A DNA stretch of 64,000 nt, taken from the NCBI GenBank assembly GCA_018343915.1, contig JABRWF010000001.1, forward strand, positions 1,116,001 to 1,180,000. The letters run 5' to 3'. Made by a program: the position numbers and the translations under genes. Below, piece after piece: positions 22,223 to 33,640 of this stretch; the stretch's first letter is position 1; every line of letters begins with the position of its first letter. A model generated the notes under the pieces. That model made no database searches and was not told the origin of the DNA. It worked only from the letters and a program-made list of their open reading frames with translations. The stretch is from Agroathelia rolfsii (lineage: Eukaryota > Basidiomycota > Agaricomycetes > Amylocorticiales > Amylocorticiaceae).

Positions 22223-25200
22223 ATGTTCCCATCCTGGTACATGACTTTCAAGGCCCTTGTTGATGAAAGGCAGAAAGAGTACAATGCGGCTGGCAGCAGT
22301 GTTGAGAGGATGCAAATCACCCGTGCCACAATGGCCACCATGACTGCTGAGGCCAAGAAAAAAAATTGGGGCCTTTGTCCTGACCAAGAATAGGTAAGAG
22401 CTAAGCCATATTGTATAATACTTATTGTCTTAATTGAATCTTGCACCATAGGCACTAGCCCAATGGTTTGATAGCCATGCCAAGGAGGCCGCGCTGTCCA
22501 GTGAGAAAGAGACCAGCCGCTATGGCCTTTCTCAATGGATTGAAGTTTGCCGGAGCGAGGATGTGTTGGCTAGAATACGCACTTGCTCTAAGCAGGATAT
22601 CAAGTTCGGCAATCCTACCTTCTGGCGCCACTTTGCGGCTATTGTGAACCAGATGCTGGAGAAGCTGGACCAGCCTAAAAATGCAGAAAGGAAACAGGAG
22701 GGCATGCAGTGGGTGAACTCTATGCAGTCTTCTGGCTTTACCCAGCAAGAGCAACAGAGGTAAGCTAGCCTAACATCAATGCGCTACACTCAGATCAATT
22801 AACAAAAAAAAACAACCTTAGGCTTGCTGCTGCTGAGCTATAGGGCTACCTACAATCTGTTTCCCATACACTTCAGGATCGCTTTGGAGCTCACGGTTTG
22901 CTTTTTGTTGGAACAAAAGATAGCAATTCTCAGTTGCCTGAAATTCTATGGTGCGTGCATTGCTACATTTATATATAGCTGTATCTTAACTCTTTAAGCT
23001 GTCAGTTAGGAGCCTCATCCTCGAAGTGGAGAGGGATTCATGACAATGTACAAACCGGTGCTCAAACACCTTAAATATGAAGATATCACTCAGTATATTG
23101 GCAAGCAGCTAAGTAAGGCAGAATTGTTAGCTGATATATTACTTATAATGCTTATTTCACAAGGTGTGGTGGAGCCAACTGCAGGCAAGGCGCCTGCAGC
23201 AGCATCCTCATATCCAAGCCCAGCGCCTGCGACTCCTCTACTGCCCGCAACCCCCCCAATGCCTCCCACCATATACAGTCCAGCTCCAAGCATAGAGGCG
23301 TTGCCACCAGCCCCCAAAGCGCCGGCCCGTCAGGCGTCTAAGAAGAAGGGGAAGGCGCCAAAAAGGGGGCCAGCAAAAAAAGAGAATAGATGGGAGGACT
23401 GGCCTACTGTTTTGCCCAATCGGCGTGGGCAGCCAATCTTCCCGGAACCTTGGGCTGCTGGGGATGCTCTGAAAACCTCAGATGGGTTAGAATTTCTCAA
23501 GTATACAATAAGAAGAATTTTAACAATATCATACCGTAAGCAATATAAAGTGCATCCTTACATACTAAGTAGCTGAGATATCAATTTCCTTAGAAACCTT
23601 TTGTAATAACTTAAAGGCATCTATGCCCTGGGCAGGGCTCCAAGACAGCTCAGGAGAAATTCTGTCAGCACAGTCCTGGCCAGAAGCAGTGCCTATGAAG
23701 GATCCCACCAAGCTGACGCGTCAAGAAACTGAGCAAATTGTCGCATTTTATAGAGAGCTATTGAGAAAAAAGGAAGAGATTGAGTGGGTTAGGCCTTGCT
23801 CAAGGGCTCCGGGGCATAGCATCAACTTCTTGGCACAAGGCGCAGGTTATGGAAGCTCAAGACACAAGTACATGCAGCGCATGTTCAACAAGAAGGACCT
23901 TGACTTATCATCTGATAAAGATGCGTGTACTTACTAGGCTGCTTTTGAGGAGGCGGCGCCAGAGCATACGGATCTGGCTATGCAGTCTAGACCTGCAGTA
24001 CGGCGCAAGGGCAAAGCGTAGGCGCCGGGCGCTGGCTCTGAAGCTGACAAGAGTGAGCTACAGGAGGCTGTTTCAGAAGCTGCTGAGGAGCCAATGCCAC
24101 AACCTGCTACGCAGCAGAAGGGTAAAAGCCGCAATCGCCAGCCGCTGCCAAGCCGCACTCCCCCCTCTGCCCCTACCCCTGTTCTGGCCAAACCAGCGGT
24201 CTCTGCCGCCCCTCTTACTCTGGATGAGTTAAGAGCCCGCTTACAGACTGAAGCAGAAAAGTTCTGGGAAGCTGAAGATACATGGAATACTTTTGGACTG
24301 GAGGCTTCATCCAGCTCTAAGGCCCAGAAAAAAGAGGCTGGCCTGAGAAAACGCCTTGCAATAGCAAAGGCGGCAATGGAAAAGACCATTCAGGAGCTCC
24401 AGGCAGCAGAGGGCACTGCGCATCCAAGTAGGATGCCAATGCCTCCAACTGAGAAGGATGATGGTGTGTATATTGTGATACAGATGCTTTTTTATTGTAG
24501 GTTGCTGACTTTGCATTTCCAGATATGCTGGTTGATAAGAGCTCGGATGAAGACGCAAATCCCAAATCAGAGCTTTCTCTTCTTGGCAAGCGTCCTTGCG
24601 GCAGTAAGCAACCCATAGCTCTGTCAGAAGACTCAGACCACAGCCACGCCCCTATGAGCATTGACAGCATAGACCCTGACAACCAGGTGGCATCCCAGCT
24701 AGCTTTCTTAGCTGGAAAAACTTCAATGTCTGTATTTGCATCAGCTGTGAGCCTGATAAATGGATGCGCCCTGCCGGTGAGAAATCATCTTGTTTCTCTG
24801 AGAGCTTTACTAGTACTTACTTTCTGACTATATAACCGCAAGAATTGGCCCAATCACTCAGGGTAGCCTACAGGCCAGCTTCCTGATTGGCTTGATTAGA
24901 GAACCCCGCAGAGCATGTTAGATGAGGGGTTAGCTGCCCTTCACCAGCCAGAGGTGCACAATCATCTTCACAGCGTGATACGGGAGGAGGTTCGCAGCTT
25001 TTCTAATCTGCTATACTGGCATGCCCAGCGCTGTCTGTTTGCCATTGGTCTGCTAGAGAGAGAGGCTATCAAGGCAATGGAGACAGAAGCAGATGACGAG
25101 GTGGCAGCAATGCATTTACGCCTTTCAGAGCTGGGTGTACAAGAGCTGGTTGACCTTGAAGAGATCATGCATTTAGTCAAAAAGCAGCTAAAAAAATTGG

Positions 25201-25409
25201 GCCAGCCCAGCCAACCAAAAGGTCAAAAGCAGCAAGCAGTGCCAAGGTCAGAAGCAAGGATTTATTCAAGCTAGTCTCAAGAATAATAGCATCTCATGAT
25301 TTGTTGTAGGGAAATACAGCCAAAAGCTTCTGTTTCAGGCCAACTCTCTGAAGATGAACTGCCCTCTGCAGCTGAGCCAAGAAAGAGGAGGAAGCCAAGA
25401 AGAAATTAA
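22223..25409 (+). pseudogene. Unrecognised long cargo gene with basic tail
   Basis: Multi-exon plus-strand gene divergent from the zinc-finger gene. The ATG at 22223 opens MFPSWYMTFKALVDERQ. Exons continue at 22452-22760, 22822-22950, about 23005-23130, 23160-23535, about 23620-23930, about 23940-24460, 24523-24780, 24910-25240 and about 25310-25409. Segments include a helical N-terminal part (ALAQWFDSHAKEAALSS), a Pro/Ala/Lys-rich linker (KKKGKAPKRGPAKKENRW), a WEDWPTVLPNRRGQP stretch, an acidic region and a helical C-terminal part, ending in RKRRKPRRN, a likely nuclear localisation signal. Early TAG codons at 22393 and near 22850 indicate decay. I recall similar hypothetical proteins in basidiomycetes but know no function. 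Exon edges are approximate. Confidence 0.5.
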
Positions 25410-26005
25410 AGCTTGCAGGGCGTATATCAGGGCAGCATCCTCTTTGGCACCTTTGATTCATACTTTAATCCTTTTTCTTACACACATGCAAAGATGCTGG
25501 TGATCTCTGCTGATCCGCACCTATGCGTCGCTGCTACTATGCTTGCCGTCTGCTCTACCTTTCTTTTTACCCACTGTTTTTTATTGCAGGTGTATATTTC
25601 CTTTGCTCTCATTAGCGCAGCATGTTTATTTTTATTTGATTCTCTTATATAATGGCTATACACTTGTTATATTTAATCTTCATCCTTTCTAGAGATTCCA
25701 AGAGTGTATAATAATGGACTAACACTTAGTGTTGCCTTTAAGTTTCCCCTCAATAAACCCTTTGATTGTCAGAAGGATTGCAAGCATGAAGTTCTAAATA
25801 GCTGAATAAAAAGCTTGCAGTGCTAGAAGATTTGCTTCTATTTAATTATAAACATATGCTGTTCAGGTTAGGCCTTTGCCGCATGGATGGGCAGTACTGC
25901 AGATGCTCCTGGGGGGGTGGGGGGCGGACAAGCCGGGTGATTCTGGCCGAATCACAATTTCAACCAAACAATGATTTTGGCTAAACTGCGATTTCAGCTG
26001 AACTA
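25410..26005. other. Spacer between cargo gene and LTR-C
   Basis: No gene recognised; open frames here lack support. At 25940-26005 there are three or four GGCTAAACT / AGCTGAACT / AACCAAAC motifs matching those beyond the LTR at 26878-27010. The LTR was therefore inserted into a motif array. Confidence 0.5.
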
Positions 26006-26871
26006 TGTCATGAGTTGATCTTATGGCCTATCCTGCTCTCCTAATTTTTCTATATTTTCTACTATTTTTCTTGAATTTATATCTTTTGATTTGAGTGCAT
26101 AGGATTTATTTCTTTATTTTGGGTTTATTGCTGCTTTGTTTACATGGTACTGTACTTCATTTGGGTTTGCTTCCTGATCTTCTGATGTACATCATTGATC
26201 TGCTTCTTCCATCTTTGATGCTTCTTCCATCTTTGATCTTTTCCCATACTGTACTTCTGTTCTAACTCCTCTGATCCTTTCTCTTTCCTTTCTTCTATTT
26301 CCCTTGATGTGGAGTTAAGGACTATTCTTAGAGTACTTGTAAACAGTATATAGAGGCCTGCCCTTGGGGCCTTTGCAATCCAGCTTGACCACCTTTTGCC
26401 CTCTGAAGTCATTCTCACTCACACCTGAAAGTTCTCATCCCCCACTCTCTCTCTTGTGTGTTTTACCCCCCCCCCCCCATCATCATCTTTGACTTGTTAT
26501 ACCTGGACCCCAAGGTTAAGGGGATATGCTGTGACTCCATGCTCTAAGGGAGTATAATACTGAGTAAAAGCATGTGTCACCATGATGTGTGAACATGGAC
26601 TCCTAGGATCAGGGAGTATAAAGAATTGTGTCTAGTCCAAGACAGCATGTCCCATCTGGCAAAGAGACTTTAAAGAATACCAGTGATTATATGTTGCATG
26701 GAAGCCTTCATGAAACAGTGGGAGACCTTGCCTCTAGGTCTTTAAATATGAGTTGCACCTCCTTACTGGGGGAGATTAAAGATATCAGTAGTACCCCCCC
26801 CCCCCCTCCTTTGCCTAGCCTTCCCAGGCTAGATGTGTTTAGTTGGTTTGAGTCATGAGTGACCCATGACA
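26006..26871 (+). mobile_element. Solo LTR-C (866 bp) inside giant element
   Basis: It begins TGTCATGAGTTGATC and ends GACCCATGACA, with perfect TSD AACTA (26001-26005 and 26872-26876). It has two long poly-C runs (26466-26479 and 26795-26807). An inverted copy is at 56001-56858. It entered the giant element after that element had formed. Confidence 0.9.
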
Positions 26872-26876
26872 AACTA

Positions 26877-27490
26877 TTAGTTTGGCTGAACTGCAATTTC
26901 AGCTGAACTATTAGTTTAGCTGAACCGTGATTTTAGCCAAATAATTATTTCAGCTGAGCAATGATTTTAGCTGAACAGCTGTTTTGGCTAAACCATGATT
27001 TCAGCCAAACTACTATTGGCAGGCTTAACTGTAGTTGCATTTGGGACAAACAGTTGCTAGGACAAAAAAAAGGCAAGCTGGCAAAACTTTTGCAGGATGA
27101 CTGAGCTTTAATGAAAGACAAGCAAAATACATGCAAGGCATATTTTCTTTACATAAGAGCGCTATGCCTGATTAAAAGAAGATGCGTTTACTACAAGTAG
27201 GTTGTGAAGCCAAATCTCAAATGCCATTGATGTCAGCTGATTATTGCTTCTGGACACAAGGTGAAGAGCAACAAGGCGCTGGAAAAAAGAGTCTGTATAT
27301 ATCTTGGCTGATGAAAAGCAGGTGTGAATAGATAAGGCCTTGATTGCATCTGACTGTATATTTGAAGTTAGCCTAGTAAAGGGTTTTCAAAAAAAAAAAA
27401 GCCTTACCGATGTAGGGCTAATGAGCGTCCACTGTAGATAATAAAGTCAGAGCAAAGTATAGATTAAGCAGCTTGGGCTTACTTTGAGAT
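26877..27490. repeat. Spacer with AGCTGAAC/AGCCAAAC motif array
   Basis: From 26878 to 27010 a roughly 20-24 bp unit built on TTT(C/T)AGCTGAAC(T/A) or TTTTAGCCAAAC is repeated about seven times. The rest, to 27490, holds no gene that I can support. Confidence 0.6.
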
Positions 27491-27491
27491 T

Positions 27492-30400
27492 TCAATTTGA
27501 TTTGCTTGGACGATTCGGGGATGATGACAGAGCTATAAGCATTAGAGTTGCGCGAAGTGTCTCTAGGGTTGTACTAGGAAAGCTGCTTGGAAGCTCAAGT
27601 ACTGGAGACTCTGGCAAACTCTTTGGTGGCCCAACACCCAGAATGTAATTCTGGATGGCACGACAAAACCCATGGTAGACTGCCCTATTCCTCCTCCCAT
27701 CTTGAGAGCTATTATCGAATTTAGGGCTGCCATTGTTAAAGTTATACTTGAGTGCATCCTCCATGTAGCACTGTTCGCTTTCTGTGCTGATTGGAAAACG
27801 GAAGCTTGGGGCAGCATGGACCTGGATGTAGTTGGCTACGTCTCTAACGTCTTCAGAAGTAGAGACCTGCCGACAATACAAACTCAGCACAGTGCGGGCA
27901 GGCCCTTTAGAATGCAGCATAGCTGAGCTCCTATATAGTGCCTAGTAAAACTATTGAGCTCTGATAGAATGCTAGTGTCTAAGAAACTAGTGCATACCTG
28001 CCGTATGCCTCTGCCTGAAGGCAGTTGGGAGTTGAACCTAGCCCTAAAGCTATGCCAACCCTTACACTCAAAGAAGGTCTCATCATTGAATGCAACTTTG
28101 GCATAGATAGCTAGTGTATGCTCCTGATGTTCAGCTTTAGAGAGCTTGTACTGGCCATCAACTAAAGGTTGACAAAGACGGCTAAGAAGCCTCTAAAGAC
28201 CTAATGTTAGTTACTTATGGTTGGAATAATTTAGAAATCTCATACATGCCACTGGAACTCTGTCATAAGAAACTGAGCCAAAGGGCTTGTTAGGGAATGC
28301 TCAAGAGGAGCATCAGGCTGGACATCAAACCAAGGAGCTATACAACAAGCAACATCTGGAGCCAAGATCTGAAGAAACTCTTGAGGCGTACTAACTAATG
28401 CGTCTCCTATATCCTCTGCTAGTAAGGCAAGGACAACTAGTGGCGACACCATCAATGGGGCCTCATATAGTAGTGTTAGGAATAAAGCAAGAAGCTTTCC
28501 AGCCGCATTCCATTTCAACTCAGCCTCTTTATTGTCAAAAGAGTTAAAGGCTGGTATATAGGTAGCATCATTTGTGCAGCTTCACCTAGCTGTTAAGACC
28601 TTGAGTGTTTGCGCTTGAAGAAAGGCTGCTCTACGGACCCCATCTCCAGTGCTAACAATAATGCTATTGTGCTCATCCAGCTCATCAATACTAAAAAAAG
28701 TTAGCTTTGAAATAGTATTAAGAAAGTAGGAACTTACATATTGATTTCACAAGGTATTCTAAAGAATGAGGCCAGCAAAGTTGGATAGGATTTACAGATG
28801 ACGCCTTCCGGAGGCTCAGTAGGAAGTGGCTGCTCTAGCTCCGAGGCTGCCATATACTCTAGTAGCTATACAACTCCTTGACCAAGAATTTCTTCTGTGC
28901 AAGCACCCAGGTTAATATTGGGTAAGTAAGGACTAATTGTTGGGGAAAGGTGATGGCTGGAAATAGTAAGCAGCTTCCTAAGCTCACGTAAGCTGAAGAG
29001 ATCAGCGGGGTTTGGGTTTGGCCGAGCTATAGGGGTGGGTAGCAAAGGCATAGGAGACTCAGCCCTAGGAAGAGCTATGTCTGAAAAGACAGAACTCCTG
29101 CTGGGAGTATTGGAAGGTGCACTAGCTATTGGTGCACCTTGAACGTTGGTAAACCCAAAGAAAGTGTCTTCCTGGCTAGGCAGCTAAGCAACACCGATAA
29201 AAATCCAAAAAAGTTAACTTTGAAATAAAAATAAAATAAGTACCTCAAGCAAAGTTCGCTTAGGCAAAGGGGCACCTAATGCCATCTAGAACACAATTTT
29301 TATGCTTTAAATAGGGTATAAAACTTGAGAAAACAGAAGACTTACTGAAGAAGACTGCTCTCGTACAGTACCAATAGTATTAGGAGGGTCAGTAGATGTA
29401 GAAGATGGCCTGGGGCAGGTGGTTCTACATGCAATTATTGATGGGTTGTGCTCAACCTCTACATTCAAGTCTTCAATCCTACAGTATACCAATCTACCAT
29501 AGCATCCATGTAAACCAGATAGGCGAGCATTGTCTTGACCATCTATAAAGTGCGATTGACTACGAGATAGATCCTCATAGCGTATTCCTAGGTAAATCTA
29601 TCAGTAAAATAATAGTAAGATAATGAAATTTAGTACAAACCCATAAAAACAATGAGCATCTGAGGCTCTAGTGGATGGACTAGCTTGGTTTGTTTCAGCT
29701 TTTTCAATGATACATAGGCTGGGCTTAGGATAGCCTTGTTAGGTGTAAAGCACAGCCTATCAGCCTCAGACTCTGGATTGCTTCTGCAGCCAGGTTTTAC
29801 ACCAACTTTTGCAAAACAAAATGGGCCATCCCATATGCTAACCAACTCAGAGGATAGCCAATTTGACCCAGGGCCTGTAACATGGAATCCGCGGTTAGGA
29901 AGCTCTTGTTTGATTAAAGCCTCTATCTCAGGCCAAATAGAATCATCTCTTGAAGATGGCCGCACATCCAAGCAGAAGATGAGACCTTCAGATTGAAAGA
30001 TGTCATATGTTTCTCGCCATAGATGAGCTCTGCATGAGGCCTCTAATCCATTTGGCATGCTGCTAATATCTGATAGCTGATAACAGAATAAAAATTAAAT
30101 GAAGGGAGATACATAATAGATGAAGAAAAACCTTGATTGGAAGAAGAACTAGCTCTATAGAAGTAGGGGGAGGCATTTGACCTGGTGCAGCTAGAAATCT
30201 ATGCCTTGATGAGCTTGCTCTTGAGGATAGGCGAGCTGGGTCTGCGTGATGAGCTGCCTCTTGACGATGACATGCATCTCCACCTAGAGGGTTTAGGGCT
30301 TGTTGTATAGGATTATTGAATGTGAACTGGCTAGTAAATATGGAAGAGGTAGCTGTCCATTGCCCAAAAGAAGTTGGCCCAAATAATGTAGGGAGGCCTG

Positions 30401-30948
30401 GCTGTGCACTTGAAGAGGAATGTGCACTAGGAGGAGGGCTGGTAGAGCTAAAAGCCGGTGTGCCCTGAGCTAGACCAATAAGTGGGTGGGTGTGCTTTGG
30501 ATCTCCACAAATACAGGAATATAGGAGGGAGTTGGCTGAAACCTGAATACTGCTTTGCATAGGTAAATCCCAGAATGCCTTTGGAGATTGTTAAGCCAGC
30601 ATTCTTATACCTAGAATAAGAGACTATATACCGGCAGATAACCCAGGTAAATGCCTGGCTTTCCAGGAGACAGTCCCCTGGCAGGAAGGCTAGGCGTAGC
30701 AGCTAGAACGTGCTGGTCATACATATGATAGCAAATGCAAACATCTTTAGCATGGGTGGCAATCTATAGAGAGTTGGTCTTAGTAAAATGCGCCTTCACT
30801 ATTTAAAAGAAGATTGAAAATGAATTTAAAGCTATATTTCTACTTTGCTTTACTCTAAGAAACTAAGCAGTGTTAGAGCTACATACATAAGTGGCCTCAT
30901 TGGCCATCCAGCGATAGGAGGTACAGGGCTGACTGCAGCAGACCTCAT
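27492..30948 (-). CDS. Cys-rich multi-exon cargo gene, weakly HECT-like
   Basis: Minus-strand gene with many introns, stop at 27492. A possible start at 30948 opens MRSAAVSPVPPIAGW, spliced to a segment with CICYHMYDQHVL (30650-30768). Next come a Ser/Pro-rich exon (30132-30560), a compact domain (29640-30066: LWRETYDIFQSEG ... GFHVTGPGSNW), and further low-complexity exons (28866-29500). The 3' half contains SIIVSTGDGVRRAAFLQA (about 28650), then GKLLALFLTLLYEAPLMVSP (28440-28505) and a C-terminal domain in 27492-28140. The 3' order resembles the N-lobe of HECT-type ubiquitin ligases, but I cannot point to a convincing catalytic Cys. The N-terminal start is uncertain. A TAG near 28865 and two adjacent stops near 28590 may be decay or unrecognised introns. 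Confidence 0.4.
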
Positions 30949-31297
30949 GCAAACAGGAAAATGCAAGATCTGGGAAGCTTGAAGTGGAAGAGGTAGGATG
31001 CATCTTATAGCGCTTTGATTATGGCGTGTTGTTTCCCTAGGCAAGGAGGGGATGTGTAATAAAAGACAAAATACCAAAGTCTGCAAACAAAAGTCCGCCC
31101 TCAATAGCGCCTTATCAAGGCCTCACTACTCGGCTCAACACATTTTGGTATCATCTATGCATGGCTAAACTAAATTCTGTCCCAAACATATGCTTGGCCG
31201 CCCCTACCGGCTATTTTGTCCAAAATATATGCTTGGGCCATTCCTCACTGGATGAGGCCAATCTTCTGGGCCAAATGCTAAATATTTAGCCTAAGCT

Positions 31298-31497
31298 GAG
31301 ATGGTGCCTGTATATATTATATATATATATATATATATTTCTGTATATTTCTATATATTCTTGCAAACAAGTACATGGTTTTGTATATATAACCTTTACC
31401 AACTACTAATGAATGCAATATATATATATATATGTATATATATGTATATATACACGTATATATGTATATATATATGTATATCAAAGGACAAATTGTA
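31298..31497. repeat. Right subterminal AT-rich region
   Basis: TA dinucleotide tracts and repeated GTATATATA units run inside the right terminal repeat and include CTGTATATTT as at the left end. Confidence 0.7.
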
Positions 31498-31521
31498 TTT
31501 TGTCCACAACGGCTGCGGATA
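31498..31521 (-). repeat. Right terminal inverted repeat of giant element
   Basis: On the minus strand it reads TATCCGCAGCC, then GTGGACAAAA. It matches the left repeat at 19 of 24 positions and is followed by the second GGTAATG copy (31522-31528). Confidence 0.8.
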
Positions 31522-31526
31522 GGTAA

Positions 31527-32367
31527 TGTCATGAGAAGGGAATTTCTGCCAATTTTTCGGCTATTTTCTTGTATTATTTGGACAATTATTTAATTAGTTA
31601 TCGCATTTTCTCTTCCTTTTTTCATTTTTATCTTAAGAAAATTACCCTTTAGGGCGTGGACTATGGGTAGTACAGTGGTCATGTGATTGGCCCTCATGTG
31701 TTCCAAGCCGCACATCACAGGAGTAATCTCGGGGCTGCACATACTTCTATTTTCACCATCATGCACAGCCCAGGAACACAGTCTTCCTTCCCTGAGCAAT
31801 TCCTAATGATTACTGGTATCGGCCCGGAAACGGATCTCCACATGGATACCCGGTGGAGTTAGGGTAAAAGCTCTTTCCCTGCATTGCCACATTTACACTT
31901 CTATTTCCCTCTGTACACAGACCATTAAGGCTGCACACGGACCCTTCAATAGCAGTATAAATAATGCATGTAACTTGTCCTGAAGAGCTTAGCTTCGACC
32001 TCTTCACCTTCAGGCAAGTAAAAGGTTTTGTATTCCATAGAAAGATTACTAATAAACTTCGCCTTCAGGGTATACTCTCTAGGCCTAGGCCTTACGTCCT
32101 AGCCTCTTCCTTTTTCCTCTATCTCTTTCTTATATTTGGAGGTGGTGTAAATCCCCTCACGTATGCATATGAAACGTAAGAGCATCGATTACAAGTAAGC
32201 TAAGAAAGTACCCGGTTACCCCCTCAATAAGATAAGGGTGGTGATATCTGTGGGAAAACTTGCTTGTAGGTACTTAGAACTTAGTGTTAGGAGGTTTATT
32301 GTTTGATTGCATTGTTAGTAGGCTCTCCACACCCAAAGCAACATAGTCAAGGAGTAGACCCTTGACA
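31527..32367 (+). mobile_element. 3' LTR of gypsy no. 1 (LTR-A, 841 bp)
   Basis: It begins TGTCATGAGAAGGG and ends CCCTTGACA. The first two bases belong to the right TSD copy of the giant element. Beyond 32367 the minus-strand integrase of gypsy no. 2 begins abruptly, so gypsy no. 1 is inserted there. Confidence 0.85.
31956..32068 (+). promoter_or_regulatory. LTR-A promoter, leader hairpin and putative GC-AG intron
   Basis: A TATAAATA box lies at 31956-31963. About 25 nt downstream is CCTGAAGAGC, the likely transcript start region; CCTGAAG pairs with CTTCAGG at 32008-32014. Then GCAAGTA (32014) could act as a GC donor, ATTACTAATAAA (about 32045) as branch site and CGCCTTCAG (ending 32068) as acceptor, giving 55 nt. 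The arrangement is the same in all LTR-A copies inspected. Function is inferred. Confidence 0.5.
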
Positions 32368-33640
32368 ATTAAGCTCCTTCCATACTAGGGATCCCAGCTG
32401 TTGTAAGGTTCATATGGGGTGAAAATCCGTAATTCATCTTGAAAGGAGAGGATCCAGTGGATGCCTGTTAGCGATTGTTTAGCGCAAATTCTACAAGTAG
32501 TAAAAGACCGGCCCAGTTGTCCTGTTGATGGGATACGTAATTTCTGAGGTAGACTTCAACTTCTTGGTTGAGTTGTTTGGTTTGTCCGTCAGATTGAGGG
32601 TGGTAAGCGGTGAAGAGGGAGGTTCTGATTTCTAACTGCTTATGGATTTCTCTCATTACTTTCCCAGCGAACTGGGGACCTTGGTCTGAAGTCCATTGAC
32701 GAAGTAAGCCATACAGCCGAAAGACATGAGCTAGGTATAAATCTACTATTTCCAATGCCGTGATGGCTTCTATGCAAGGGATTAGGTGACACATCTTCGT
32801 CAACCTGTCTACCACTACCAAAATAGAATCAAACCCCTGGGATTCTGGAAGTTTGACTATTATATTGGAGGTAACATGTTCCCAAGGTCTTTCAGGAGTT
32901 GGCAAAGGTGCCAGAGGGCCTACAGGCATGGATTGGGCTATCTTGGAAGCGAGGCAGTTTGGACATGAGGCTACGTAGTCGTTGATAGACTTAGTTAATC
33001 CGGGCCACCAGTAGTTCTGTGATACAAGTTCAAGTATCTTATGATGACCAGGGTAACCTGCTGATGGGACATTGTGGTGGAGTCGAATGATGTCATTACA
33101 AAGTGGGGTGTCACGTGGTACATAGACTTTTCCAAGGTGCAGAATTAGACTATTCTCCTCGTTCCATTCCTCTAGTCCCTTCTACAGTTTTACTGGTCCA
33201 AGCTCCTTAACCATTCCTAGGGCGTTTGTAATTTCTGCATCTCAGCTTTTGCTTTGTATCCTATCCAAGATGCTCTTTTTGCCCTGGATTTCTATGTGTC
33301 CCCTTCTTGCGGCATTGATTCGGAACAACTTTGGGTCCAATACCACCTGGTCAAGGTTGTCTTCCTCATCTGATTGTTGGAAATCCGGATGCTGAGAAAG
33401 AGGGTTGGCGTGACCATTTTCGGAACCTCGGAGGTATGAGATTGTGAATTAGAATTCTGAGAGGAATAGGGACTATCTTGCTTGTCTTTGTGTAAGGTTT
33501 CTTGCTGTCTTCCAGTATTCAAGATTCTTATAGTCAGTACAGATTTCGAATGGGTGTGGTAGACCTATGAGGTAGTGCCTCTATGCATCGAGAGCCCTGA
33601 TTATACCTAGCATTTCCTTGTCCCAAATGTTGTAGTTTCA
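32368..33640 (-). pseudogene. gypsy no. 2 integrase and RNase H end
   Basis: The integrase core reads from about 32929 down to 32468: [55 protein letters not shown] and ALNNR. The HHCC zinc domain lies at about 32960-33110. Stops and frame changes occur at about 32940, 33180 and 33240. The first catalytic Asp appears as Asn (TSN; TSD in copy 1). Confidence 0.8.

Larger units (their letters stand above)
9475..31521 (+). mobile_element. Giant 22-kb DNA transposon with cargo genes
   Basis: The element is bounded by 24-bp imperfect terminal inverted repeats (19 of 24 positions identical) and a perfect 7-bp TSD, GGTAATG (9468-9474 and 31522-31528). The empty site is known from gypsy no. 3, where the polypurine tract runs straight into the LTR (40461-40480, minus strand). 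Inside are an integrase-type transposase near the left end, five further multi-exon genes on both strands, a captured host exon, tandem repeats and a solo LTR-C (26006-26871). Several genes carry nonsense codons. No tyrosine recombinase of the Starship type, protein-primed DNA polymerase or packaging ATPase was recognised. Confidence 0.85.
1669..32367 (+). mobile_element. Ty3/gypsy chromovirus no. 1, nested and split
   Basis: Plus-strand gypsy element whose 5' LTR and gag lie outside the window. Its internal segments are 1669-1689, 2542-3272, 6143-8211 and 9063-9474. Its 3' LTR is 31527-32367. Order of domains is protease, reverse transcriptase (RT), RNase H, integrase and chromodomain. It is interrupted in turn by LTR-A (1690-2541), LTR-D (3273-6142), LTR-A (8212-9062) and the 22-kb element (9475-31521). 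It is inserted into the integrase of gypsy no. 2. Many in-frame stops make it inactive. Confidence 0.85.

Noticed and set aside
9475..31521. Element as a Starship or a Polinton/Maverick
   Set aside because: No DUF3435-type tyrosine recombinase and no protein-primed DNA polymerase, capsid or packaging ATPase was recognised, and the TSD is 7 bp rather than the 6 bp of Polintons.
9475..31521. KDZ-type transposon, because of the TET/JBP-like gene
   Set aside because: No KDZ transposase or its Cys-rich domain was seen; the only transposase-like gene has an integrase core.
31301..31532. Open frames rich in Ile and Tyr on both strands
   Set aside because: Translation of a TA microsatellite at the right end of the giant element.
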